Below are positions 24,561 through 36,620 of a DNA stretch of 64,000 bases, in pieces. Source of the stretch: Capsicum annuum. Lineage: Eukaryota > Streptophyta > Magnoliopsida > Solanales > Solanaceae. Under the pieces are notes generated by a model, which did no database searches, was not told the DNA's origin, and saw only the letters and a list, made by a program, of their open reading frames with translations. Position 1 is the stretch's first letter. The number at the start of each line of letters is the position of its first letter. The stretch covers positions 163,415,884-163,479,883 of the forward strand of contig NC_061114.1 in the NCBI RefSeq assembly GCF_002878395.1, read 5' to 3'. The position numbers and the translations under genes were made by a program.

Positions 24561-25880
24561 GCATTTCTTTTGAACCAAGAGAGTCCTTTAGCCTTAAAGG
24601 TTCAATCTTTAGCTAACCAGATGGTTAGGCTTGATATTTTGACACCTGGGCATATTTTGGCATTTGTGGAGGCTAGATCTTCTTTGATGGAGAAGATTCA
24701 AGATCATTAGTTTGATGATGTTGTATTAAGGTTGATTTGAAATAAGGTGTTAAATTGATAGGATAAGGAAGCCTAACTTGATTTGGATATAGTTTTATAG
24801 ATTGGAGGTCGAGTTTGTGTGCCGAGAGTGGGTGACTGGATCAGGTTGATCTTGGAAGAGGCCCATTATTCCAGATATTCTATCCATCCAGGTGTGACTA
24901 AGATGTATCGTTACTTAAGAAAGCACTACTAGTGGGGTGGTATGAGGCAAGATATAGAAGATTTTGTGACTCATTTCCTATGTTGTCAGCAGGTGAAGGC
25001 TGGGCATATGAGACCTAGTGTTTTTCTTCAGAGGTTATCCATTTTCGAGTAGAAGTGGGAACGGATCACCATAGACTTTGTGACTAGTTTGCCTCGTGCA
25101 TCTCATGGTTTTGACAATGTTTGAATCATCATGGATCGATTGACCAAGTCATCTCATTTTATTCTGGTTCAAGTCTCATTAAATGCTGAGAGGTTAGCCC
25201 ATAGCTATAATCGAGAGATTATGCCTTTACATAGTGTGTTAGTGTCTATTATCTCAGATCTAGGTTCAGTATACATATCTCACTTATGGAAGAATTTCTA
25301 GAATGAGTTGGGAACTCGGGTTGATCTTAGCACAACATTTCTCCCCCAGACTAATGGGCAGTCAGAGTAGACTATTCAGGTGTTAGAGGATATGCTCCGC
25401 GCATGTGTGATGGATTTTGGTGGCTAATAGGAGTAGCATTTGGCTTTAGCAGAGTCTATATATAATAATAGCTATCATTCTAATATCGATATGTCTCCTT
25501 TTGAGGCTTTATATAGTAGGCGTTGTTGCTCTCCAGTGGGTTGGTTTGATGTTTTAGAGATGAGACCTTGAGGTACAGACTTTTTTCATGAGTCTTTGGA
25601 CAGATTTCAGATTATTTATAATAGACTTAGAGTAGCTCAGAGTAGGCAGAAGTGCAATGCAGATCGTAGGCTTCGTGCTTTAAGATTTGGTGTTAGAGAT
25701 TATGTTTTCCGTCAAGTTTTACCCATGAAGGGTGTGATGAGGTTTGGGAAGAGAGACAAGATTAGCCCCAGGTATATTGGTCCATCTATAAGAGGGGCAA
25801 GCTTAGCCCCAAGTAAATTGATCCATTTCAGATTCTTCGGACTGTTGGTGATGTGGCTTATGAGTTAGATTTTTGCCCCC
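24561..25880 (+). pseudogene. Element I integrase
   Basis: The N-terminal HHCC-type region lies at about 24860-25010 (HPGVTKMYRYLRKH, then FLCCQQVKAGH). The catalytic core follows: ITIDFVTSLPRASHGFDNV, IIMDRLTKSSHFI and SIISDLGSVYISHLW at about 25050-25300. NGQSE, with the catalytic Glu followed by a stop, is near 25350. The C-terminal part at 25596-25868 includes DYVFRQVLPMKGVMRFGKRD and KISPRYIGP. A short tandem duplication of the ISPRYIG-coding stretch occurs at about 25755-25830. Multiple stops mean no product. Confidence 0.8.
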
Positions 25881-26160
25881 AGATTTATCAGTTGTTCATC
25901 CATTTTTTCATATTTTTATGCTTCACCATTACATTTTGAATGAGTCTCGTGTTATTTGTTAGGAGTTGGTTCAGTTAGATGAGCGGTTGTCTTTTGTTAA
26001 GGAGTCGGACTCCATTTTGTCTAGGGATGTTAGACGGTTGCGTGCTAGAGTTATCCCTATTGTTAAAGTTTAATGAAGACATCGACCTATAGATAAGCTA
26101 CTTGGGAGGTCAAGTCTAGTATGCACAGTTCTTATCCCCAGCTCTTTGTGGATTCAGGTA
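25881..26160 (+). pseudogene. Element I chromodomain-like integrase tail
   Basis: DVRRLRARVIPIVKV (about 26025-26070), followed after a stop by a RHRP segment and then a WEVKSS-like stretch, corresponds to the C-terminal chromodomain-like extension of plant chromoviruses. The family consensus is LR..EI..VKV.W and TWE.E..MR..YP.LF. It sits immediately upstream of the 3' LTR, as expected. Confidence 0.6.
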
Positions 26161-26209
26161 TTTTTTTGCCTTTAGTTAGAGGACGAACTAGATTTTTAGT
26201 GGTGGATGA

Positions 26210-28607
26210 TGTAATGACCTAAAATTTGATGAAATATGTGAAATTTATGATTTTTGTGTGATTTGACTATTTTATCCCTCCCCGTAGTTGTATTATGATA
26301 TTTTTGGGATATGGAGGTGATTAGCATGATTTCCTATGCATTTTGTTTCCATTTATGCAATATTGTGGATTTTGGTGGCTTCTAGAGCCTTATTTTGGAC
26401 TTATGTGGTTATCTATTGATCCATGCGATGAATGGTTGAACGGACTATGCAAGAAGATTCAAAACACTAATGTTAGGGAGGTAACATGGTTGGTGTAGAT
26501 TGACCGTCAGTTTGGGAAATTGTGATTTTGGATTTTGGGGGTTGACTTCCGTGAAATAACATTTTTTTTTGAAATTTTGATATCGCCATTGAGTATGTAG
26601 CATCAAATTTAGTGTGGCTATATAGTTCATTTGCGTATATCAAATTCTGAATGAATCCCAGGACCCCGTCGAGGTCCGTTTTAGACTTAGAAAATCTGGT
26701 GCACCAAGTTTCTGGTGCAACCTGGACCACAATAGGTAAACTCATTTGGGGCATGCATTTTATGCCTTATGCACCTAACAACTTTATATGAGTATAAATA
26801 GCCCTTTTTTGCCTAAATTTTCTCCTTTTTCATCTTGCCTCTTGAGGGCTAAACCCTAAAATAGTGTGAGATTTTAAAAGTGAAGTTTGTGGGTGCTTAG
26901 GAAGCTCGATTAACATCAATTTCTTGATTCTCTTACAAATTTAAAGTGAGAATTCACCCTTTACTTTATCAAATTTCTTGATTGATTGTTCAAAAACCCC
27001 AAAACCTTATTACTTGATTTATCCCCAAATTTCACTCCTTTTCACTTGAATAATGTTCCTGATCCTATAATTACTTTTTTTTCCTCAATTTCATCTTCAA
27101 ACAACCTCGATTGTTTATTTTAACACGAATTTTAAAGATTTTATCCATTAATGCTTAAAAATAATTTTTCTTTAAATTGAACCTCATTTTTTACTTGATT
27201 TGACATGGGTTTTTAGTTGTAGGTTCCTAAAAATATGAGGAACACATTTTTGAAGTAAAGTTATGATTTTGTCCTTCTTTTTTAGAAATCCATTTTGGGT
27301 ATCATTGATTTATTTTGATGCTTAGATTTATATTTCTTGGTTTTAGTTAATTTTGGGATCGTTTGTGGACAGTAAGGTCGTGGGTTCAAAGTGTAGCAGA
27401 TCGATTTTGGCATTTGAGGTAGGTTATCGGTTAACTCTTTCAGACTTGGATGGGTAGTAAATATTGGTACAAAATGAATTTAAGGGTAGGAACTAATAAA
27501 TGAAAAATGGCTATCTATGTGTTGTGCCCATGTGAGGGCCTATATGTAATGTAATTGTTGGAACTAGGATATTATGTGACATGTGTGACTGTGTGGGATA
27601 ACATGTGATATTGATAGCCTTGAATACATGTAAATAATTGTATTGTGTTGTTAAAAGCCTAATATGGTACCATTGGTATATTATGATTATATTCATACTT
27701 TATTGGCATATGAACATGTAGAAATTAATGGATGGTGAAATAATGAGTAGATATTGGCTCACGTCGTTGTGAAAATACATCATGTGATTGGTTTTGAGCA
27801 TTACATCCTCATACCATACAAATTCATGAAATATTGGTCCCACCGTGGCAATATCTGAGAAACACCGGCAACACCTTTTTAAAACCCTCCCCGTGAGATG
27901 TGTTAGGCAGGAGATATTGTAACACCTTATAAAACCCTTCCCAAGGGATGTGTCAAGAAGGAGATATAGATATATGAATTTTATATGGGTTGACGAATCC
28001 CCCATAGGTCCCATGTCAGAAGGCTTGCCTCTGTGGGTGTATACGGAGGTTGTGTGACAGCCTCATGCATCATCATGAGCATCTTATACATTACACTTCT
28101 TTATTGTGTTTGTGTTGTAATAGAATTGCCATATTGATTTATCAAACATTTATTTATTTTATTTTTCATTAATTGCATCTAACTATCTTGTATATACATG
28201 ATCTCCCTTGTTTCTACTTGTATGTGATATAATGTGTAATTGTGTTCTCCCTGGTGGTGGCGTTGCATATATGTGTTATAAATATGTAAGAATTATTAGT
28301 GTAAATAATGTGGGTGACTGTTGTGGGACATTTTCTAGTTGCAGGTGATGTGCCCTTAGTATGTGGTCGGTCAACTATGATACCTACTGAGTACAAGTGG
28401 ATCGTACTCCCTCCTACTTTACCCTTTCGATGCAGATTTAGGTTCAGGTATGCCTCAAATTGGTTGACTTTGGGCACCTTCAAATTACCCAAGGTAGCGG
28501 TTGGACATTCATACGTTCGAAATTCACCCCTATCTTTCTTTATTGTTATGTAGTTATTAGTATTTAGAGATAGTTGTGGTAATTTTTGATGTATTTGGGT
28601 CGTGTCA
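26210..28607 (+). repeat. 3' LTR of element I (internally deleted)
   Basis: It starts TGTAATGACC and ends GTCGTGTCA directly before the duplicated CATTT. It matches the 5' LTR up to about position 3511 of that copy, then jumps to the last dozen bases. About 229 bp near the 3' end are thus missing internally while the true terminus is kept. Other small indels lie near 26470-26520. Confidence 0.88.
26793..26800 (+). promoter_or_regulatory. TATA box of element I LTR
   Basis: TATAAATA about 583 bp inside the LTR, at the plausible U3/R boundary. The corresponding site in the 5' LTR has decayed to TATGAATC, so the copy that would drive the element has lost its TATA box. Confidence 0.5.
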
Positions 28608-29074
28608 CATTTAGCTTGGCTTGTCATATCTTTATTTAACATCTCTTTCTATTGTTACCTTGATCCATCGAATCCTTCTCAAAGTTGTTTGTGTTTTTTT
28701 ATTTTCACTTTACTATATTCAACTTTATTTTAAGCTCTTTGCTCTTTTTCTTTCAAATTAGTTCCCTTTAAATCATACATTCTCTTTAAAAACTGCTAAG
28801 ACACTATGATATTATCTTGAAAAATGAGATGTAAAAGTTTCCTTTGACCTAAGATCATCATAGTAATTAATAAGTTATTTATTATACTTTGATACCGCAC
28901 ACACATGTTCATACGAAAATGGTTGAAAGGATGTTAGGTATGATTAAATACTTGTAGAATTAATGATTGATGCAAGATGAAATCTGTCAACTCTTGGTAA
29001 TGAGTTTAAGCTCACTGTTTATATGAATAATCAAATATCTTGGACAGGGCAATAAAATTAAAGAAGAAAGAATT

Positions 29075-29122
29075 TCTTGGGTAATTCAATAGTCGATAAT
29101 CTTTCTTATCAATTACCCAAGA
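29075..29122. repeat. 12-bp-arm hairpin
   Basis: TCTTGGGTAATT at 29075-29086 is perfectly complementary to AATTACCCAAGA at 29111-29122, with a 24-base loop. No function is assigned. Confidence 0.7.
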
Positions 29123-29649
29123 GTATTTTTATTCTTATTCTTGTTAATGTAGTTGTACTTAATTCATTACTGGTAGTCAATATGTACCACTGACATTCTC
29201 CTAAAATCATTCACACTTATTCTCACTAATTATGCATCATTCATCAAATGTCATCCATCATAACTCTCACTTATTTAGCTCCAATAGTTATTATTAGCCG
29301 ATTTATTTCACTTACACCTCATTTGCTACCAATCAGCTGTTTAACTCTCATTTATTAATGACTCTATAGTCAAAAATCACATATTACAATTCCTTACCCA
29401 TAATCCTAGGCAATAATAATATTAGGATTATGTAAGATAGATAGAACATACAATTGTCAATTTAATACATATATAGTCATCAATTATAATTTCAACCATC
29501 ACGTAAGTTTCCAAATCATCAAGTAGACATTAAGTAATCAAGTAAGCCAACAGGTCATCAAGAAGATATTCAAATCATCAAGTAACCTTTCAATCATCAA
29601 TTAGACATTCAATTCATCCAGTAAGCTTTCAATTTATATTATCACCCTA

Positions 29650-29880
29650 AGGATCGGCCTTCGTAAGGAATCATATAATATCTAGAAGTAATTGATCCAT
29701 ACAAGGAACCAAAGTACAATATCAGATAATCGGACCACACAAGGATCAAAATAAAATGTCAATTAATTGAACCACACAAGTATCCAAATGTAATGTCAAA
29801 TAACTAGACCACACAAGGATCCAAATATAATATCAAATAACCTGACCATGCAAGAATCCAAATATAATGATGCATAACTC
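29650..29880. repeat. Imperfect ~37-bp tandem repeats
   Basis: About five to six degenerate units share the pattern GACCACACAAGGATCCAAAT then a TAATATCAAATAAC-like half. A second, shorter imperfect array based on AATCATCAAGTA lies just before it (29515-29640). They look like internal LTR modules. Confidence 0.7.
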
Positions 29881-32513
29881 AATCTAATTAAGGAATTGTC
29901 AAACTCTTCCTTATCACGTTGTACATACATGCTAAGAGTTTTCTTACTGCCCATTAGTCATGACATGCAGAGGACGAGCTCAATCCATGTACCAATAGTG
30001 TCTGCCACCCTTATTACAAATCAAGTGTTATACAACCCCTATTTCAATGTCCCCAACCGTATCTCTCTTAAATTTCACCAATTCATTTATAATCAACCTT
30101 TATCGGTTCATCTTACAACAACAAAATAGTACCATAATAAATACAGGCATGTAGTACGTTCAAATCAATAACACTTGCCAAACATCAAGTCTCTTTTATC
30201 TATCATATTACAAATTGTCAGTTTATCACCTACAAAAATACCTCAAGGACAAATCAGCAACTTATTTATTCAAGCACTATTAAAAAACTCATCAACCACA
30301 AGTATGTTTGAATACCAGTCAACAAAATAATCAGTTAAGAGTGTGCACACAACTAAGTTGAGTCTAAGATCTAATTTTATAAATATACACATACATGCGT
30401 ACTTTCACACGTCTACAATTCACCCCTAGCTACAACATCATCAACACCTCAACTTCCATCTTAATGTTATAACATAATTAAACTACCGTCAATATTCCAC
30501 ATATAATAGTAACCTTAGTTTATTCATCTTACAACAAATTATGCTATAGCGTCTAGCCAAGTCTTTCTCAATACTTATCATAGAACATTATTTCTTTTTT
30601 CCACTTCATACTCAACATGTTAGGTCAATTTACAGCAAGGAGAATGTGTAATTAGAACACACTACACACAAACTGATTACCATTTTTATTAACTTCAAGT
30701 TATATTTTACAACACAACATGAAAGTCATAAAAATAAATATCACATCTCAAAGGATTAATAAATAAGCATATTACAATACGTATTAGATCTTTATAACAT
30801 TAATTTCATATTTGCTCCATCCAAACACCATGCCCAAAGGTCTAAGCATGCATTATTTCATCAATTTTACACATTGTATATGTTTAGATAATCTGAGTCT
30901 ACTACTCATAAGCCATAATCTACCTCAATCGAAGATCTTTGAACAAGCAAGTCACACTAAGGTTGGTCTTTTCTTTCCTTCATGACTTAGAACGTCAATC
31001 ATCTAGTAATCAAGCAATTATAAGAGTAATTAATTAGTTACTCTTCAAATAAATACTTTGAAAATTCAACCCACTAACTCAATATTTATTCATAGTACAT
31101 AATATTACCCAATGGTTAATTAACCATTAACTAGTTCTATCATACTCAACTCATCTCCATTGATGGAGTTTTAAAGCTAAAGATCCTATCTTTATTGAAT
31201 TCAAGGTCCCTGCTATCAAAATTCATGTTTTAGAATAACAAATTTGTTGTAAGGGTCGTTATTTAACAGTCAAGAAGTAATTCAAAGAGATATTACACAT
31301 ATCCATAGGTTTTTCTCATAATATCATAAACCTAAGGTTCCAAACCCTAATAATTCCATCATACTGGCTCATTTAATGATTCTAGAAGAAGAACAGATTA
31401 ATTAATGTTAAAAGGGAGAAAAAATCTTACCTCAACAAAGAACATTTACCTTAGAACTTGGAAAATCGCCCCTCTAGGATTGTAGAATGAGTTTTTTGAG
31501 TTTTGGAATTGAAACCCGGTAGATTTAGTCATATATACTGCCCAAACCTTGCTATAGTGGCTCGAATCCTGCTATAGCAGTTTGATCCCGCTATAGTGGT
31601 CTTAGCTTTTCAACACATACAGTCTTCAATAAAACAGTTATAACTCTTTACTCTGAAAGTGGATCAATAAACTATCGATGGAATTGGAAAGAAGACCCAG
31701 GGGTATTTAATTTGATTGGTATTGGGCCCTACAATCTTTATATTCTAGGAAGAGTACTCACTGCAAGTTGATTTTAATTTTAATTTAGCTTGAAACTTAA
31801 TCAGTAAGGACACTTCTAACTTAACTTTGTACTAGGGGTTTTCTAGGACCTTAGTTCATACCTAATGCACTTTCACACTAAGAAATTGTTCTTAATACTC
31901 ATGAACAAATAAATATCATGGGATTCAGGTCTATCTATATACATTGAAAAGATCAAATCTTATCTTGAAAACTTGAGGTTGTACAATGAACAAAGTACTT
32001 GCTATTTTGAATTAAAAATCGTATCAAAGAATGAAAATTACAAACTTTCATGCCTTTACCACAGATAATTCATTAATAGTGGAAAAGGTTATCACAAAAA
32101 GAAGTAAAATTAAAACCCAAAATCCAAAATAATACTCTGATAGCGTAACTAAGAAAAATACAATAACCAATACAATCTTAGGTTTGGTAGTCATGGGTAT
32201 AAGCCTCTAAATACAAGAGTGATACAACCAAAGGTCCGTAAAATCTAAATTCTAAAGAACATCATAAATGGGTTGACTGAAATCAACAGCCACTACCTCA
32301 TAAATATCTGCAAGTATCACTAGCACAACATCAATTAATATCCTAGAACTACTGGATCAATACTTGCACATAGGGTGCAGAAAATAGTAAGTGAGTACTA
32401 CAGGTACACAACTGCATTCAACCAAAGCTAATTCAATTGGATAACGAGAAGTCAGCAAACCAACCATCCAAAACAACCAAATAACCTGTACTCAAGAAAT
32501 CCACCTAGCCTAT

Positions 32514-32651
32514 CATTATATATATATATATATATACACGTGTGTGTATATATATTATATATGTGCGTATGTATATATATGCACACATACATATATACAC
32601 ACACACACATATATGTATAAAAATTATATATTACATACATACATATATATA
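32514..32651. repeat. Compound TA / TG / CA / TACA microsatellite
   Basis: Alternating (TA)n, (TG)n, (CA)n and TACA-type runs. A 62-codon open frame crossing it is only a by-product of the repeat. Confidence 0.9.
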
Positions 32652-32880
32652 ACCAGAGTCTAGTTCATCACAACTAATTTAACCAAGCACAGATATTAAG
32701 TAAACAAGGAAGACAATTCACATCAAGAGAATAATAACATGTGTCAAGTACAACACCCACTCATCATATCAAATGTGCCAACCAAATGGATATGATGAGT
32801 ATGATGCATGTTATGCAAATCAATGGGGAATATAATGATTATGTGTATGGTGCATGTCTACGCTACCTGCATACTTCCAT

Positions 32881-33800
32881 CGCATTAGTATAGCTAGTTA
32901 GGACCTGTGATAGACTCACTAAGTTCATATACACCCTTCAGATCTACCTCTAGGGCCACAAAATAAATAATCAATATCAACTCAATTCGAATCTACCCCA
33001 AGTAGCCTTTGATACTAATATCCTCTTCTAATATAAGAGATAATCACTTACAGTACATGACTATCAATGCCTTACCACACGATTGAAGGGGTATCAGATA
33101 TGGCTAAGGTAACAATTTTGGTAAAGCAATTCAAGACAATATAATAAGGAGATAACAAATCCACGCCCAGAATTGCATTGAAATAATTCATATCTAAGAT
33201 AATCAGGTCTACCCAAGTATCATACTCATCGAACAGTCATTACACAGCACCAATATATCTGATCCACTATTAAAGAATCACCTATGAGAGTAGATACACA
33301 TACTGGCACATATAAAAGCTCACAAAACAAACTTTAATGAGTAAAAAGGTATGCAAACACATATGAATAAAATGAACCCAGATCAAATAACACTGACGTT
33401 GGATTACAACAAATTAAAATCATACCTGCACTGATGACATCTGAGACCTCTACCTTTGGCCTTCACAAAAAGGCATATGAATATTTATGCCCATCCTCGG
33501 ACTGCGTCTACCTGACTAAGAACAACCTCTAGCACCCTAGAGACCGCCCTTGCCACCCTAAGCACTGCCCTTGGTCGGTGGTAATAGATACCTAGGGGCC
33601 TAAATCTGCTAACTCAACTATCTACCAAGCCCAAGTTTGGTCACTCTCTAAAACTATTCCCAAGCTCACTACATATGCTTACCTTTGTCGGCCCTACCCT
33701 AGTAAGAATACCTAGCTGAACTAGAATGATCACCACAACCTAATGAACAGAATGTGAACCCTATGATGTATGAACAATGTTCTGACCATTGTGACAGCTA
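32881..33800 (-). pseudogene. Gypsy gag-protease fragment
   Basis: On the minus strand, 33060-33420 reads as a gypsy protease C-terminal half: a YDTWVDLIILDM stretch, then NAILGVDLLSPYYIVLNCFT (usual form ILGMDWLSPYHAILDC). The protease-RT linker continues to about 32880. 33420-33790 is a degraded Gly/Arg-rich gag C-terminus. RT, RNase H and integrase are absent, and the right end is cut by the inverted-repeat element. Confidence 0.6.
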
Positions 33801-33812
33801 ACCCTAATTTGT

Positions 33813-34808
33813 AATCTAAGACCCCCCCCCCCCCTTCCAATCTATATTCTAAATTCCAACTACACACTTTAACTTCAAGAGAGTCCTATGACTCTCCTGG
33901 ACTATTTAAAATTAAAATTATTACACCCTTAAAGATTGGCATGGGAAAGAGAGTGTATTTCACTCTCACCAAAAAATTTAAGACTTTATTGTTAATATTT
34001 CTGTTATACAATAAATTTATAGTTATATATATATATATATCATTCTAATTACTATTATATTTTTTATTATTAATTTTCTTTTTCTTCCCTCCACCATATC
34101 CAAAATCCCTCTACTGCCATCCCACCAATGTCGTCACCGCAGCTATCACCATCTCCACTAGATCCACCATTTGACCACTTCTTCACCTTCCTTCATTTTT
34201 CTCCCCATATAAATCTCAACCTTTTCTCTCTTTTTCATTGTCCAATTTCCCCAAAATCTTTCCTAAATTTCAAGAATTAAGAATCTAACATCAAAAAATC
34301 TAAAATCTTTAAGACAACATTGTATTATTACTATCATGTTATCTTTCACCACACTTCAATCCAAACCAATTCTCTAATTCAAAATGTTGATCTCATCTCA
34401 CCCACTACCACCACCCTATTAGTCGTCGTCACAAACACCATTTTTGTTTCTCTTCTTTATCATAAGTCAAACGATTTAGTTATTCACTCCACTCGATTTT
34501 ATCAGATAATATAGATTGAGTGATGATTCAAGAATCTTCATATTTTGTTTGGCAGGAATGATGAAATTTTGATCTGGATTTGTAAAATTAAACCTGGTGG
34601 AAGATAAGAGGAAAGAATAATTTAAAAAAATAAAAAATAAAATTGACGGGTCAAAACGCGTGAGTTTCACCGTTCAATAAAGATGTGGTTATGGCTTTTT
34701 AGAGGTGTAATAATTTTAATTTTAAACAGTTCAGGGGGCGTAGGATTCCCTTGAAGTTGGAGTGTGTAGTTGGGATTTCGAGTATATGTTGGCGGGTCTT
34801 AAACCATT
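33813..34808. mobile_element. Terminal-inverted-repeat DNA element (Mutator-like candidate)
   Basis: The left arm (about 33813-33931) and the right arm (about 34702-34806) are inverted copies of each other. Left reads CCAACTACACACTTTAACTT, and the right arm's complement reads CCAACTACACACTCCAACTT. Both then continue into TTTAAAATTAAAATTATTAC. The inner 770 bp is not repetitive and encodes no transposase. Arms over 100 bp point to a Mutator-like non-autonomous element. No clear 9-bp target duplication was found, so the exact ends are uncertain. A 13-base C run lies at the left end. Confidence 0.65.
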
Positions 34809-34840
34809 TTTGTCTTTCCAACAAAAAAACCTACTTGTTT

Positions 34841-35213
34841 GTTTGGCCATAAAAATCAAAAACATATTTACTTTATTTAAAATTTTTGAAAGTTGGAGTT
34901 GAAATTGTATTTAACCACGGTATTTGGAATTAATATTTAGAAGTCAAATATATAGATTTCAAAAAATAAAAATAAAAAAAAATATATGCAATATAATTTA
35001 AAATGGGTTATTTAATGAAAATAAAAAATTTAGAGTTCTTTAAAAGAAAAGTCAAAAAAGTGAAACCAAATAAAGTGAAAATACCTCTTGAGGTGTTTTT
35101 CAAAATTTCAAATATAACTTCAAGTTATATTTGATATCTTTATATCCAAAAAAGATTTCAAAATAAAGTGAATCTGTATTTCGAAATAAAATGAACAATA
35201 TTTATGGTCAATC
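34841..35213. mobile_element. MITE-like element
   Basis: The left end GTTTGGCCATAAA and the complement of the right end, GATTGACCATAAA, form imperfect terminal inverted repeats around a 373-bp AT-rich core without coding capacity. A perfect 12-bp-arm palindrome with one central base lies inside at 35109-35133. The target duplication is not evident. Confidence 0.5.
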
Positions 35214-35217
35214 GAAT

Positions 35218-35470
35218 CCTAAGCATTTTCTGTTAAAACTGGCCTCATCAAAGCTTGGTGTTAATTCAAGTTAGATAATATTGTTTCTTCGAGCAGAAAT
35301 TGTTGAGTTAAAATTCATAATCAATTCCTTACAAATTTTCAGATGTCATGCTTCGATCACTAATTAAATAATCATATTTTCAGGTCAAATCTTAGAGAAA
35401 ACCATACGGATTAAATCTATCTTCAACTAACAATAGCATATTCAACCTTCCATTCAGTTTTTATTTAACA
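35218..35470. other. Unique-looking AT-rich spacer
   Basis: No repeat partner in the window and no coding frame. The texture resembles plant intron or intergenic DNA. Confidence 0.4.
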
Positions 35471-35720
35471 TGATGAAAAATGAGACCCAACTGTTAAATA
35501 TGTAGATTTTAGAATTACCCTACTTACCCTTTTTACAGTCAACTATATACAATTTTTATGATATACATATATGATGTATATTTTGTGTATTATTGATTCA
35601 AATGTAGCGTTGATTGCGGGTACGAGCTTTACTGAATTATGTTTTTGTCTTCTTGAACTAGTTTGTTTAATTCAGCATTCAACCCCTCCTCTTTCATGAA
35701 AGATTTTTCAAGAATTAGAT
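35471..35720 (+). repeat. Direct repeat, left copy
   Basis: This is the left member of a pair with 36621-36845. It shares the GAGACCCAACTGTTAAATAT-type start and the TTTTTGTCTTCTTGAA and CAACCCCTCCTCTTTCATGA blocks. It holds a degraded copy of the start of the exon-like segment found in the right copy. Confidence 0.75.
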
Positions 35721-36620
35721 GGTTATTCTTGAAAAATGAGCAAAATAAAGGAAAAATCACATACCCAATGATTATGTGAGAAAATCACATTGAGAATCGC
35801 CCCAATCAGAACTTCGTATCTTTCAAAATGTTAAAAATATCAAAAATTCGCGATTCATCCATGTGATTTTTCCTCTTCACCTTTGTGGGACCCACCGCTT
35901 TCACGAAAAATAAAATTTCACATTGACCGTTCAACCATAAAATCCTTATTGCATTCGTGGTATCCTCATTGGGTTCCCAAAGAACAAATCTCGCACCAAA
36001 AATCAGCAATAGTTGTCCCCATTAAAATTGTCATAACTTCTTCATACATATATGGAATGTGTCGGTTCTTTATGCGTTGGTTTCAAAATTTTGATACGGA
36101 TCGAATGGTACCATCCAGACATTCAAAATATCTCATCAAACTTAGATGATACCATTGAAATCAGAAAAACTCCAAACTTCGAATTAGTACCCAAAACTCA
36201 TTCGAGACCTCCCGGACACAAACCTATAGTACAAATCACTTGTAAAACACATCTGATTCTTAAGAAATCATCAAAACACCCAAACGAGGTCATCTTTATT
36301 AGGTGTTGACCAAAGTAAATTTTTAACTCAAAAATCTTCAAATTTCCAAACAGCCGCTCAAACTCATTCAGTAGCCTCGAGAACTGAATCAAACTTTCAT
36401 CTAGATTAAATATCACTTTCCAGAACTAGTGAAATCATTCAAACTTTAAAATTACCTTTTTAACCTCAAACTTGACTTTCGTCTAACTCAAGTTTCCAAC
36501 TTTCAAAATAATATTTCTTCTAAATTCTCATCTGAATGGCCGAGACTCAAAGCAATAGTCCTGCAATCCAAAAATCATGTTTTAGAACTGTTAACTTCTA
36601 CAGATGTTGACTACTGGGAG
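35721..36620 (-). repeat. Probable gypsy LTR fragment
   Basis: About 900 bp without coding potential separates the two direct repeats. Its texture (a GAATCGCCCC block near 35795, a GTGGGACCCACC block near 35886, and a GAGACCTCCCGGACAC block near 36204) resembles LTR sequence of plant gypsy elements in minus orientation. No partner LTR is in the window, so this is a tentative call. Confidence 0.35.

Larger units (their letters stand above)
1008..28612 (+). mobile_element. Element I: Ty3/gypsy (chromovirus-like) retrotransposon, interrupted
   Basis: The element has two long terminal repeats (1013-3751 and 26210-28607), both starting TGTAA(C/T)GACC. It is flanked by the same 5-bp target duplication CATTT at 1008-1012 and 28608-28612. 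An iMet-type primer-binding site follows the left LTR. The order gag, zinc knuckle, protease, RT, RNase H, integrase, chromodomain-like tail is the Ty3/gypsy order. A second gypsy insertion (4904-22386) splits gag. Every coding module contains stops or frameshifts, so the element is inactive. A chromovirus of the Tekay/Del type is likely but not proven. Confidence 0.9.
28613..32880 (-). repeat. Non-coding LTR-type sequence of an unpaired gypsy element
   Basis: This is about 4.3 kb without any credible coding frame. It has the texture of gypsy LTR sequence: a module array at 29650-29880, three GCTATAG-centred motifs at 31550-31600, and blocks around 31640-31850 and 32100-32450 that resemble plant gypsy LTRs from memory. 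It lies left of a minus-strand gag-protease fragment, so it may be the 3' side of that element after loss of pol. No second copy exists in the window, so the LTR ends cannot be fixed. Confidence 0.45.

Noticed and set aside
32452..32640. 62-codon frame rich in Tyr, Ile, His and Thr
   Set aside because: It is produced by the compound microsatellite.
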